The notes beneath the pieces were generated by a model. It searched no databases, had not been told where the DNA came from, and saw only the letters and a program-made list of their open reading frames with translations. Both the position numbers and the translations under genes were made by a program. Source: Rhopalosiphum padi (Eukaryota; Arthropoda; Insecta; Hemiptera; Aphididae). From it: DNA of 64,000 bases. Of the stretch, positions 1 through 12,019 are shown in pieces; position 1 is the stretch's first letter; each line of letters opens with the position of its first letter. The stretch spans positions 70,043,745-70,107,744 of the forward strand of contig NC_083599.1 of NCBI RefSeq assembly GCF_020882245.1, read 5' to 3'.

Positions 1-401
1 TCCTCCCGAGAAAGAAGGTAGTAGCTTGAGTGCCCCCTCAAAACCTAATTTATCTGAGTTAACCATTTTGATTCTTAGCGTATGTGGGTTATATGCTACT
101 ACTTGCCAATTACCGTCAGACATACAATATAATATTTAAATGACTTACAATTTTTGCATATCGCGTCGTTTCTTTAAAATTGGTCTTGAATGTTGCCCTT
201 GGAATGCTCTGAATGTTGCCCTTGGAATGCTCTGAATGTTGCCCTTGGAATGCTCTGAATGTTGCCTTTGGAATGCTCTGAATGTTCTTCCTCTTCGCCT
301 GGTCGTGAACGTGGTTTCGTCGGTGGGTCTCAAAGTACTTTTTTTTTTTAAAAAAAAACTTTCGTTTGATGAAGCGACCCCACACCTGACACCAAATTTT
401 A
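1..401 (-). mobile_element. 5' internal region (leader/gag start) of an LTR retrotransposon, cut by the window edge
   Basis: Read on the minus strand, the bases right after the LTR carry TGGTGTCAGGTGTGGGG. This resembles the tRNA primer-binding sites of many Gypsy elements and begins a few bases after the LTR end. A Lys/Arg-rich open frame (about 424 to 116) starts in this region, but most of it is the 23-bp tandem repeat, so no Gag domain can be named. The rest of the element lies outside the window. Confidence 0.6.
187..286. repeat. 23-bp tandem repeat, about 4.3 copies
   Basis: Copies start at 187, 210, 233, 256 and 279 (the last partial) and are almost identical; the fourth has one change. 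The unit carries TGAATGTTGCCC followed by TTGGAATGCTC. The period is not a multiple of three, so open frames through it are shifted repeats and not a stable protein. It lies in the internal leader/gag-start region of the LTR element that runs leftwards. Confidence 0.9.
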
Positions 402-953
402 TGTAGTAACCACGTCGCTCTCACCGCTTGGTTACTTCACGCTTCTTTAACGACGAATGCACGTACACGTTGTCGACTCGGATTCGGAAGTGGTTTGTAT
501 TTAGGTTGATAAATAAGTTGATTAACACAAGTTATTAAAGTTAAAATATTTATTACTTATAAAACAAATTAGAATAATGTTTAGAATTTAAAGTGTTTCG
601 ACAGAATATAAAGTATTCTGCCGGAGAGTAGCTATTAGCACTAAAACTGGGATTTGTACTTGATGTAGGCGGCAATACGGCTGTTACAAAGTCCGCGACC
701 TGCACAAGTACTATAAGTTGGGATTGAAGATTTAACTATCTCTGAAGTCCTCTCTAAAAAAGGCTCCTATTTATATGGTACATGTCGTGGTTAAGGAAAG
801 GGTGATTGACGTCATAGGAAATGGCGTGATGTGCCTAAATCGGCATTAACCAATGCGGAGGCAGCATCAGTGGCTTGTTGTGGTGGCGTGATATTGTTGT
901 AGCCGCCTGTACTTTGGAACGACGTTTTTGTGTAAAAACGTCGGTTTACTACA
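402..953 (-). mobile_element. LTR of a Gypsy-like retrotransposon (the 5' LTR of a minus-strand element)
   Basis: The segment is bounded by an 8-base inverted repeat (TGTAGTAA / TTACTACA) with TG...CA ends. Read on the minus strand it holds a TATA box (TATAAATA, 775-768), a TCAGA initiator-like site about 25-30 bases on, and AATAAA (554-549). This order gives a plausible U3-R-U5. A primer-binding-site-like sequence follows at the internal end, which sets the orientation. The LTR is 552 bp. The other LTR is outside the window, so its age cannot be judged. Confidence 0.7.
768..775 (-). promoter_or_regulatory. TATA box of the LTR
   Basis: TATAAATA on the minus strand, within a CATATAAATAGG context. 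An initiator-like TCA lies about 25-30 bases downstream and an AATAAA (554-549) further on, as expected for LTR-driven transcription. Confidence 0.5.
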
Positions 954-1223
954 CAATGGTGTTGTTTGAACAATCATTTAGATTTATAAATTTAAATTTA
1001 TAACGGTACCATGAACTTACAGTCAACAGTCATTACATCTAACATTGGATTAAATCATGAATGCTGGTTAGTATGTTGTCGTCGTTCATCGTCGACGTAG
1101 AATATTAGTAGCTTCCCAAGTGTTGTAAATGCAAGTAGCTCGCTTGGCATAAAATGAATGATTCAACGATCTGTGTAACTGCTATCTAGAAAAACATCTT
1201 CAGTTAATATAGTGTAATGGTTG
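953..1223. repeat. Direct repeat copy A (271 bp, near-identical to 1833-2103)
   Basis: Runs from ACAATGGTGTTG to GTGTAATGGTTG. By eye only about three substitutions separate it from 1833-2103. A further homologous block follows at 1541-1613 (against 2108-2180), so copy B looks like copy A with about 317 bp removed. The LTR at 402-953 ends exactly at this repeat's boundary. Confidence 0.9.
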
Positions 1224-1832
1224 GAGGTTAAATTGTCATTATTAGCTACTAATCGTGGAGAATGAAATTATATACATGACAATTGTTGCGAAGACAACAC
1301 TTAATAATTCAGAGTTGGCAACCAGCAGACCTGAAATAATAGGTAAATTACATTCTAAGCATCACAAAATTTCAGAAATTATTCAATTGAAGGGGGTGAA
1401 GCATAAATAAAAAAAATACTCTAAAATTACCAACACTTTTGAATAATACAAAATAATAATATGTGATAAGGAGAAATATTTTTGATAAGACGTAAAAATA
1501 TAGTACAAGTATAACTTTTTGGTTCCTTTAATGTTAAAAGTAACTGATGGAATTCAAAAGTACAATTATTTTCAACAACTGCTACCAGCTATATAATATT
1601 ATTCTCATTTTACATACAAAATTCTGATTCAATCATAATAACAACAAATTACAGATGAGTCTGTTCAATAATTAGGTTTTAGACATTATACAAAGATGGT
1701 TGCGAATAACGCTCAATTTAAATACAGTAACGACGCTGGTGTAAGCTTCAATGGTAGCCATGTAATGAAATTAATAGTAATTTTAAAACATTTTAATATC
1801 TAAGATCCATTGCCAAGACAGAAAATTACATG

Positions 1833-2180
1833 ACAATGGTGTTGTTTGAACAATCATTTAGATTTAAAAATTTAAATTTATAACGGTACCATGAACTTAC
1901 AGTCAACAGTCATTACATCTAACATTGGATTAAATCATGAATGATGGTTAGTATGTTGTCGTCGTTCATCGTCGACGTAGAATATTAGTAGCTTCCCAAG
2001 TGTTGTAAATGCAAGTAGCTCGCTTGGCATACAATGAATGATTCAACGATCTGTGTAACTGCTATCTAGAAAAACATCTTCAGTTAATATAGTGTAATGG
2101 TTGTGGGTAACTGATGGAATTCAAAAGTACAATTATTTTCAACAACTGCTAACGGCTATATAATGTTATTCCCATTTTAC
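1833..2180. repeat. Direct repeat copy B with internal deletion
   Basis: 1833-2103 matches 953-1223, and 2108-2180 matches 1541-1613, joined by a few bases. The high identity indicates a recent local duplication or two insertions of one non-autonomous family. No coding capacity is visible. Confidence 0.9.
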
Positions 2181-2515
2181 AAATAAACAGGACGTAGTCT
2201 CCCCTCCTCCCCGTAATGTCATCGATGAAATTTTTTTTAGATTCGTAGTGGAAAGATATATTATAGAGGTACTCGTTTATGTATACCATATTACTTGGTA
2301 TGAGGTATATTTTTTTATATATACAGACGATAGACCCTCGTATAAACAATAAACCTCATAATATTATAAAAACTTTTTGATAAGATATGACATAGTATTA
2401 ATTAGTAGGTACCTCAGTTAAAATAGATTTGTAATAGAATAATCGTTATTATCATCAAGTTTTGGAGTAGTAATATTGCTTTGAGTCTTGATTTCAGTCC
2501 CCTCTTTGAAGAAGA

Positions 2516-2990
2516 AATTTAATGTAGTTGGTATTTTGGGGTGTCAAAGTCCTGAAAAGTGTCGAGAAAAACTCTGAATAAGTAACTGAAAAACGGGAAT
2601 TTTTTCGCATAACCTCTTTTCGACAAAATTAATTTTTTTATTGTGCTGTAACTCTAAAATGAATCATTGTAAATATTTTAAATTTTCATAATTTTTCCTT
2701 CAAATAACAGTAAAAAACAACTCCAGCGTCAATATCGAAAAAAATGTATGAGCGTATGAAATTTGTTTTTTTACATAATCGAATAAAATAAGGATATATT
2801 ACAATTTAATTATAGGTAGTAATATAATTTATTCTACTAGTTATCCTAAATTTACAAATCATTTCCGTTCAGAATCGTTTTCGTATACAATGATATCTGT
2901 CATTGCATTCAAATTTAACACATCTACGTATTATTGTGACCTACTCATCTCCATGTCTACTATACAGCAGAGTGATATCCACTTTTTTAT
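2516..2990. repeat. Interspersed repeat, copy 1 (family shared with 48165-48935)
   Basis: Shared landmarks, in order, are CGCATAACC...CGACAAAAT, GCTGTAACTC...AATGAATCATTG, CTTCAAATAAC.GTAAAA, CCAGCGTCAATA, CAGAATCGTTTT and a tail with GACCTACTCATCTCCAT then CAGCAG. The same blocks recur in the same order and orientation at 48.2-48.9 kb. No ORF is conserved, so it is probably a non-autonomous element. Confidence 0.75.
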
Positions 2991-3889
2991 TTATTGTAAT
3001 ACAATAATTATTACTTTATATTTATATAATTCATCTATTGAATTACAAAAATATTTTTACAATATTTACATAATATAGCTTTTTGTAGGTCATTATGAAT
3101 TTAATTTTTGCTTTTTTAATATGTATGGTTAAAATTACTTATTATTATTATTTTTTTTTTTTGACGACCCCTCTCGAAATAGTATCCTGGCTACATCCCT
3201 GGTTTGAACGTCCCGTGCACGTAGGGGGGTGTTATGAATATTTTTGCCTACTTAGTAGGAATGTAAAAATATTACTTGATGCAGTGCCTAATGGCTAACA
3301 CTATATCCATTTTATTTTAGTGATGTTTATGAAATTGTTTTTTTGGTCCCGAGGATTATCGAGTATTCGGATGATTCTGTACCAATATTTCTATTTGTTG
3401 TCTTTCAATAAATATTTATTATGTATATATTATACTAATACTATATAATATATTTTTTTTCGTGTTCTTCAAGTATTGTTGGAGTACAGTTATTATTTAT
3501 TTATTTTTTCGAGTGATTTTTTTTTTTTTTTTATTTATTAATTTTTTTATGATACTATTAATTTAAATTATATATATATATCCCACGCCACGTTGATCGC
3601 TAAATATCTTATTACCAAATCAACTAGGGTGGTGTTCATGTGTCGTTCTGGCGTTACCGGGCATTGTTTTTTAGATTTATTTAATAAACCATTTTGCTAT
3701 CGACATAATTTTCTAAGGATAATAATCCTAAAATGTACACATTGTTTTTCAATTAATTTTTTTGTCGTAAGATTATAAGATATTTCTGTTCTTCTCGTTG
3801 TTTTTGGCAATTATATTCAGATTTGTTTTTGTTGTTGTCCTTAATATTTACTATCGACCGATTCTATCATTTCCGAACGTCTCGTTGTT
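2991..3889. other. AT-rich DNA with transposon scraps; no gene seen
   Basis: Long T runs and (TA)n patches surround a short GC-richer stretch near 3165-3230 (TAGTATCCTGGCTACATCC) that looks like a transposon fragment. From about 3575 the sequence may be the untranslated leader of the decayed Gypsy element, but nothing can be aligned by eye. Confidence 0.4.
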
Positions 3890-6800
3890 TTTTTTTTCTT
3901 TTTTGGAATCTCAAACGAATCCGGCCATTCCAATACACGAGATTGACGGCCTCGCAACACACGCCATGCAATGGATTGTTGGCGCCAAGTATTTGTCACC
4001 ACCTATCAACCCAATTGATTTGGTGTCGACAATCATTCAACAGAATCCAATTCCCCTTAGTTGTGTTCTACGAGGGTGTGGACCACGTGATACTAACGAA
4101 TTACTATCGGTGTTGACTGATTTCGAAGAATCCACATCGTTCTGCGAGCAAAGTCACGATTAGCACTGACCACATCATACAAATAATCCACCAAATCCCC
4201 AAAACGAATTGAGAGGACAGGGCAACCGACAAGGTTATCGTGGATGGTACAATCGAGGACACCAACAGAGGAATCAGCCCACGGCCCCAGTTGTGGCACC
4301 TATTTATCAATTAAATGTGTTGGAAAACGAAGAAGCGCCTTACCAGTGATTGCAGAACGTAACGAGAGCCCAGGTACATCTATCTGCAACCAACCATTAT
4401 CGTCACCTACTGATTTTCCTGAACGCACTGTGCAACGTCCTGAGCTTCAGGTCAACATTTTCAAAATAAGTACGCCAGCACTGTTAGACTCCGGTGCGTC
4501 CATATCCGCAGTCTCCGAGCAGTTTTTCGCTACACTGAAGAGTCAAGCTCCCACTCCATCGAAATTCTCTATGCTGCCCGTAACGAGGATGACTATTTCT
4601 ACCGCCATCCAAAGCCACAGTAAGAAGACCACCCGGCAAGTGTATGTACCACTAAGTGTTTTTGGCCATGAAGCTCCGGGGATTTTTTTGGTTGTTCCAC
4701 ATTTGTCAACTAATTCTTGGCGATGACTGGCTCACCCAGTACGGTGTCGTTTTGAATTATGTAACCCACCAGGTCGACTAGGTCGAGTTCCCAAGATGGA
4801 ACACGGTTTTTTCGTTCCGACCAGACACCGGAGATACAAAATCAACACAAATTACCTAGATTATCGTACATTAGAAGCTAGATCGATTCATTCCCAATGC
4901 AATAGAACACAGTATATCTGACATATCATCTGTGAAACAAGCAACCTTCGTCTGTTACGTGTCTACCAGTGGACTGTTTTGATAATACACAACTGGTTAC
5001 CGATCCCCTTACAAAACCATGGTTTGAGTGCATCGTGAATTTCTACGAAGTCCATGAGCGTAACTAGGATTTAATAGTTACAGGGGCTAGAGTAGTATTT
5101 TCCTAGAAAACCAAAGTTCAAAATAACTGTTCAATAACTAAAATTTATAACTGTACTTATACGCCTATATTTTGATTAAAATAGTTTTAAAATATCATCA
5201 TCGTTTATCACCAGGGCTCGGAAGTTTTACAAATGCATATTTTTCTTGGTTCATCCTAGAACATCCAAAGTAAGATACAAATGTGTTTCACACTTCTCTG
5301 ATGTCATACACGAAAGTTAAAAGTTTGAAACATATTTGAATCTTACTTTGGATGTTCTAGAATGAACCAAGAAAAATATGCATTTGCTAGAACTTTCGAG
5401 CCCTGGTCATTAGTATTGATTGCCTCAATACAATAAAATTTCTTCCGCGATAACTATAACCAATTATTTATAAATTTGGTTTTGGTACATCCGCAATAAA
5501 ACAATATGAATTATAAATATAAAATATTTATTAATTATGAATTATTTTAAACATTCTTTTTCTTATTTTTTCGGATTTGCGTTTTAGCTACAGGCTAAGC
5601 CCTCCCTAGCCCCCTACCCTTGTTACGCCGATGACGATGTCCTGGATGAGGAACGTTCAAAACTTATAAGTCTACTGGACAAATACCATAATATTTTCGA
5701 TGATCGCCCCAGCCTTAACACCTTATACAGTTGCCGTTTCGAAGTATCAGAAGATGAGCCTTTTAAGGTGAAACCATATCCTGTACCATTTCCCGTAGAC
5801 CTGCAGTCGAAAAGTAGCTCCAGTGGATGCTTTCATGGGGGGTTGTCGAACGCAGTTCGTCACCCTACTGTAACCCAATTGTTTGAGTAGCGAAGGCAGA
5901 CGTCTCCGTTCACTTATGTATCGACGTGTGAATCGGTTGATTTTACCGATGCGAGATACGTCCGTTCCGCTTGAGGAACTTTTGATTCGATTTGGGGGGA
6001 AAACAATTTTCTCCAGTCTGGATTTCAGTGCCGGATATTGGCAAATGCCGTTACATCCAGCCATATGGAAATTCACGGCGTTTGTTTTTGAAGGATGGAC
6101 CTACCAGTTCTGTGCCGTACCTTTCGGACTAAACATTTCGTATACAGCGTTCGGCAAAGCATTAGAGACTGTACTAAAAATTAGAATGAATGACACCGAC
6201 AACAACCTTGACGACCTTCAAATATATGTAGACGACGTCTTAATCTCATCCACCTCATTTGATGAACACCTAGTGCACCTAGCCACTTTGTTCAAAAAAA
6301 TATCTTTGTCTGGAACGACATTGAAATGATCGAAGTGCGAGTTTCTCCGACAAAAAATCAAGTTCCTTGGACACATTGTGACTCCACTCGGGATGTCTAT
6401 AAATCCGTCAAGACTTCAAGCTATTCGTGAATTCTCTCAGCACTGGAATAAAAATGAGCTACAATCATTTATCGGGTTTTGTAATTTCTATCGGAAATTT
6501 TCATGTCACCGTGCCTCAATGATTAGCCCACTTATTGAACTTATAAAAAAGGATTGTATTTGGCATTTTGGGTATGAAGAACTGAAACTGTTGTTTCTAA
6601 CTGAATACGGTTCGTGAATCATTTACAGAACACTATCTGTCACATCCCCAATTCGACTAGAGTTTCTACCTTCAGACTGATGCGAGTAAAGTTGGGCTAG
6701 GTGCTGAGCTGTTTCAAATATCTCCAAGTGAAGAACGACGTACGATATATTTTGTTAGCCACACCTTAAATACAGCTGAACGTAATTATTCCATAACAGA

Positions 6801-6982
6801 ATTGGAATTGTTATCTATTGCCTTTGCTTATGAGAAATTTTGGGTATTTATCCTCGTATATCCAGTCACTGTCCTGACTGATCATCAAGCCTTAAATTTT
6901 TTATTTCAATGTCACCTACACGATGCCCAACGAACTCGGTGGACGTTACATCTTCGAGAGTTTAATTTTTTGATTTTTTGAT
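3890..6982 (+). mobile_element. Decayed Gypsy-class (Ty3) retrotransposon, gag-pol remnant
   Basis: Domains appear in the order expected for Ty3/Gypsy. An Arg/Gly/Gln-rich gag tail lies at about 4205-4340. A retroviral-type aspartic protease follows with the LLDSGAS active site (about 4480-4500) and, after a frameshift, the ILGDDWL flap-side motif (about 4717). Reverse transcriptase runs from about 5630 to 6600, with SLDFSAGYWQ, PFGL, the catalytic YVDD (about 6227) and FLGHIV. RNase H follows at about 6610-6980 (TDASKVGLG, TDHQAL). Several frameshifts and stops separate the blocks, and a foreign AT-rich segment with a fold-back MITE splits protease from RT. Integrase and LTRs are missing: at 6983 the sequence switches abruptly to a minus-strand LINE. 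The element is dead. Confidence 0.9.
5211..5406. mobile_element. Fold-back MITE, 196 bp, inside the Gypsy remnant
   Basis: The two arms (5211-5276 and 5340-5406) are about 67 bases each and nearly perfect inverted complements. They start CCAGGGCTCG and end CGAGCCCTGG, leaving a loop of about 63 bases. TCA flanks both sides as a possible 3-bp target duplication. The long stem means the transcript would fold into a strong hairpin. Confidence 0.9.
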
Positions 6983-9800
6983 CTAGAAGGAAGTTGTGGA
7001 TGAAGGTTAGCATGTATCCCATAATGTTCTATTTCTGGATGGAGGATACTACATTTTTTCCATACCATTTCATAGCTCTTTTCTATGTCAGGAGCAATTA
7101 GGATTAGATGTTGTTTTTTTATTATTGCTTCGGTTATATCTGTGTGGAGTGTAGCTAAGACATCATGAATTGAATGAGTTTTGCGGAAGCCACATTGTTG
7201 TTTTGTGAATTTTTTGTTCGTTTACCATTTTCAAGCACTTTACTAAGGGTACTAATATGCGAAATTGGACGGAAACTAAAAATACTAAATTTGTTTTTTT
7301 CAGGTTTAATATAGGGATTACAAGTAGATGTCTTCATTGGTTATGGAATTCCATTGTTCCAGATTAAATTGTTAATTACAAGGAGGGTGTTGATAGCTTT
7401 GCCAGATAAGTTCTTCAAGAAGGTGAAAGGAATATCATCAGGTCCGGGACTTTTGCTATTACAGTTTTGCAGTGCAAGGTAGAGTTCTTTTATGTTGAAT
7501 GGCTGATTGTATTCCGCGTTGTCGGGTTGAGGATTGGGGTTAATTGTAATATTTTATTCAGATTCGTTTTTAAATATTATGAAATTTCCTCATAATTTGC
7601 ATTGCTGTTGTTTGATTGGAATGACTCAGCAAAGACTTGGGCAATTTCGTGGTTTGATTGTAGTTCATTTTGGTTATGGTGCGTGTGATTAGGTAGTGGC
7701 TGGTGTTTGCATCATTTGAGTGCTCGGATTTTATTCCAGACTGCTGAAGGGTTTATTCTGATATTAATTGTAGATGTGTATTAATGTCAGCAATCAAATT
7801 TGCTTTTTTTTGTGATGTACTCATATCTGGATTCAGCTTTGTATTTTTTTACCAGGATATGGTCTGATTGTAGGTTGGTTTTTTTAAAGCAGTTGAGGAC
7901 TTTTTTGTATTTTGTGATTGCAGTCTTGCAATCTTCATTCTTCTATGGTATTGTTCTTTTTATCAGAGGGCGATTGGATTTTCCAATTGCTATTATAGCT
8001 GCCTTTATTATTAGTGATGATAATTTGTTAATCAGTTCATTAAAGCTGGTTTGGTTTATGTTTGGAGTGTATTCATTAGGAAGATCTAATTGGTTTTATG
8101 TGATATACTGATCAACGAGGCTGGAGAATAGATCCCAGTTTGGTGATTTGAGTTTTCATTTATTTGTAGAACCTGTTTAGAAGATTGATGGGAAAGTTGT
8201 AACTGTATTGGCCAGTGGTTGCTTCAATTGTAGTCTGGGAGGGTATCCCATTCGATACTTGGGACAATGATTGTGCTTGCTATAGATAGGTCAATTTCTG
8301 ATAGATTTCCGTTAGCTGCGTTATGTCTGGTAGGGCTACTATTGTTTAGAAGTATTATGTTCGATTCTTCAAGCAATTTCTCTACTATTCGTATGAGAGG
8401 AGCCTCATAATGTATTCCGACTATTAAAGTCGCTCATCAATATGAATGGTTTTGGTAGCTGAGAAGTGACGTGGATGCTATCAAGGAGATAAATATTACA
8501 TATGCATATTTGGGTTTGGAGTTTTATTGATACTGTTATGGCTACGAGATGTGTTTGGAGATTGACTTGGTGGTTTTCAATGTTGTTCTTTATAAGTATA
8601 GCGACGCCATCACTCGCTCTGATAGGGTTTACGCGGTTCCTACAATAGCTGCTGTAGATTTTTAAGTGGGCGGTTTGTCCCATTTTCAAATTGGTTTCTT
8701 AAAGAAATAGTACGCTGGGTTGTAAGTTGAAAAGTATTCGTTGTAAGTTAGTGCTTCGTTTATAGAAGCCATCTAGATTCCATTCTATAATTTTAGCTAT
8801 GTTGATTAGGGTGATAAGTGGATTGTTTAATTATTCTTAGGTATTGTAATCATTCGGAATAATAAATTGGATAGTTTGGTGAGCTTGGTTTTGATGTTGT
8901 GATCGATGAGTTTAGGACGGATGGATTCTAAGAACTCATGCAAGTCTGATACACTTATTCCAGAGTCATCACATAGATCGTTAATGTTAACATTTATATT
9001 TGATGACGATTCAATAATATATTTGAACTGATAGTAGTTGATTGATGAAAGTTCGGTGAATGCATTAAGTGTAGGATAAAGTTATTCGTCCAATTTTTCT
9101 GTGTACTGTTCAATGGGTGTTAAGTTCTCATTTTTTTTTATTTTATGATTATTGTTATCAATTTTGTTTTTTTGCCATGTTATGCTCGCAAGGTTCCACT
9201 GCAGAGTTAGTAGATAGGGATCTTGGTGACTTGTTGGAGACTGGTCTTTTGGGTTGGGTGTTTTTCAGAGCTATTTCCATATAAATAATCGAGTGGGAGG
9301 AGTTATCGATATTGGTAATAGTAGTAGAGGAAATTGATGGGGTAACACTGATATTTTGAGGTATAGACTTGATTATGGGTGTTGTTTGCTTGTTAAAGGG
9401 TGTTTGCGATGAGATCGATTCTAATGATTGAATCCCGTCATTCAGGATGTATTCTCCGCAGTTCAATGTTTCATTTCCTGGTTTGCCTACCTGAGTGTGG
9501 GTGCTGTTGATTGTGTTTTCTAATGAATTTTTGCAGGAGATAATATATGGCCAGTTTTTTTACAACGGAAAAATGTTACAGTGTCATCAGTTAGAAAAAT
9601 ACAGAATAATATGTCCTCGATTTTGATTGAAATTGAGCTTGGTACTTTACTTGTATCACCAGAAATAATATAGATTTGTCTGCGAAAGCTGGTTATGTGG
9701 TAAAATTGTTCGGTGGCAAGTCCAGCCCTTAGCGGTGTGATGTTTGATGTTAATCTGACACCTGTATCTTGTATAGCGTTGATAATTATACCGATTGATT
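6983..9800 (-). mobile_element. Decayed Jockey-like non-LTR retrotransposon (LINE), ORF1 and ORF2 remnants
   Basis: On the minus strand a gag-like ORF1 remnant (about 9800-9158) carries a zinc-knuckle-like FRCKKTGHI. An apurinic endonuclease domain follows (about 8689-8405) with GVAILIKNNI and a DFNS motif. RT begins at about 7520 with SPGPDDIP, RPISHISTLSKVLE and GFRKTHS. Translation breaks repeatedly. The RT is cut off at 6983, just before the YADD-containing half, where it meets the Gypsy RNase H remnant. The sequence from 9800 to about 10150 is GC-richer and is probably the 5' UTR. No intact frame remains. Confidence 0.85.
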
Positions 9801-10012
9801 AATTACAGGTACACTACGAGCGCGGCGTGTGATAAGGTGACTTATCACATGGACTTCGAGTCTCCGCCGATCAATAACGGTACCACCTGGGAAAACATCG
9901 CACTCACGCACCACCCCTAGTACCTATGTGTTAGGTCTAAAGGTTTCCCCACACAGACCATCACTAAATAAACTACCTTATTAGGTCACTGAAAGTATAG
10001 GCCACGTAATAC

Positions 10013-10038
10013 TAGTATTATTATTATTATTATTATTA
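10013..10038. repeat. (TTA)n microsatellite
   Basis: Eight TTA units in a row, beside the presumed 5' UTR of the Jockey-like element. Confidence 0.85.
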
Positions 10039-10539
10039 ATCATCCGCGCGTATGTGACCCCCTTTGTCGCCAGTCGTCTGTTCGTGCCATGGTATCGGCC
10101 GACAACGCAAAGGCACGGCACTCCATTTTCTCCCGTCTCAGTGAGATGATCCAACGTGAGTAGAAGCCATTTTTTGCTGGTGCACCGAGGGGTGACATAT
10201 CCTCACACTTCGCTGGTATCTGGTAATGTTTGTGGTTAAAACCATAATTTTTTTTAAGTACATATACAAATATATCATCGTGGCGGTTACTTTACATGTT
10301 TCATGATTATTATTATTAAAAAGGTATTATTTATTATTATTATCATTGCTGTCTATTCTGACCGAGTTTTGTACCAGTCAGTTTTCTCGGCACCAACGTA
10401 TCCCGCTCTGGTAATTTTTCCTCGTTTAAATTGATCAATACATTTTTACATAATACTACAAAGTTTTTACTGGTTTTTAGTTTTTTTCCTAATATTCGTG
10501 CTGCGGAGCTTTATACTCGTATACGTGTAAGCCTATATC

Positions 10540-11540
10540 TGCTTTAAAATTCCCATGAAATTGGAAATGTTAAGATAAGCAGACATGAACTCAGCATTAA
10601 ATTTGCGTGGAAAGATTCGCAGTAGTTTATGCTGCGATCGCCTGTACTCGACATATCAGTCCACATTTCCGAGTGGAAGTGTGAATCATCTAAGTCATTG
10701 ACACAAATGTAGTAAAACAATTTTGTGAGTTGCTTGTTACCTTCTGGTTGTAGAACAAACAAGTTTTCTACAAAACAACACACAACCTGATCAGGTAGAA
10801 CCAATGGTAAACCAAAAACCATTTTTAAAGTACTTCCTATTTCTCATGTTTTGTCTTTGAATTCTGGCGACAATCCTAGTGCTTGAATTTTCTTCCACCA
10901 TGATTGGGCTAAGTGAAATATGCATCCTCTAATTCTCGTCCATGACTATGATGAAAAGACTGCACTGTATATAGATTGTTCAAAATCTGCAAAAACTGTT
11001 GTCACATTTGTTATGTATGGTACAAGCTGATTCATAGCAATTTGGTAGGCTTCTATGGTTTTGTTTGGCAGAAGACTAAAAAACACAAATTTTCTACTGT
11101 TATAAACACGGTGAATATTTGACAAAACAGTTTAGGAGTGCTAACGAAAACAGTAGTTGTATGTTGAAATGCATCAAGATTATGTTTGCATGTAAAGACG
11201 ATAACATTACTCACCTCGTCATTTTAAAAAACATAATTCTCACCATTAGTCGTTTTCAGAGATAATGTACGCATACATTCATGAAGCTCAAGGACGGTTG
11301 TAGGTAACTTGGGAAATTATCTCAATTTGGCGGCACTTATATTTTTCCGAAATCTATTCATATCAACAGTAGTCACAACATCCGACATTCCACTGTTCGC
11401 TATTTCATGCCTAATCATTTTTGTCGGGCATTCACGTAGAGCGTCACTTGCTTTCCGTTTCAACGAATTACTTATTTGTTGTCGTACTAAAGTATTGTCT
11501 GCTTCATGGCCATGATCAAGATTCTGTTCCACTATCACTT
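10540..11540 (-). mobile_element. Decayed MULE-type transposase remnant
   Basis: Minus-strand frames carry QQISNSLKRKA (about 11470), a GCIFHLAQSWWKKIQALGL-like block (about 10930-10870) and NYCESFHANL (about 10620). The last two resemble the conserved C-terminal blocks of MULE transposases found in FLYWCH-type insect transposon proteins. Frames change between blocks, so it is a pseudogene. No terminal inverted repeats could be matched by eye. Confidence 0.6.
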
Positions 11541-12019
11541 CATTTAAGACTTAAACGAAAACGGTACACCCACTTTTCTTACACTTCCACCGTGCAATAT
11601 CTCCTGACAAATTTTTATAATTTGTATTGGTCAATTACAATTAATTGTTTACCAGCTTTGCTAAGCATGTACTCCATGACAAAAAATAATAAAATAAACA
11701 GAAAAACGCACAACTCTTCTCAGTTTTCATAATAAATTGTAATATTTTTATAATTTTATATAACTGACAATATGTTTAGACGCACTATAATTCGCAATAA
11801 AACGAGGACTAACATTAGATAATATTTTATAATTGTATATGATTATATATAGATTATATAGATTCGATTAACTAGCTATCAACATTCGTTATTGTAATCG
11901 GACGCAATATAGCCATTCAACAGACGACAAGGAAAAACGACCCAATACGGACTCATTAACGTCTAGCGGGAGCCGATACGGTATCATCTTACGTTAATCA
12001 GGGTTGAGACATTTCAGCC

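Noticed and set aside
187..286. CRISPR-like array
   Set aside because: The copies are directly contiguous with no spacers; it is a plain tandem repeat in a eukaryotic retroelement.
116..424. 102-codon minus ORF with repeated Gln/His/Ser peptide
   Set aside because: The peptide repeats are frame-shifting translations of the 23-bp tandem DNA repeat, so it is not evidence of a conserved protein.
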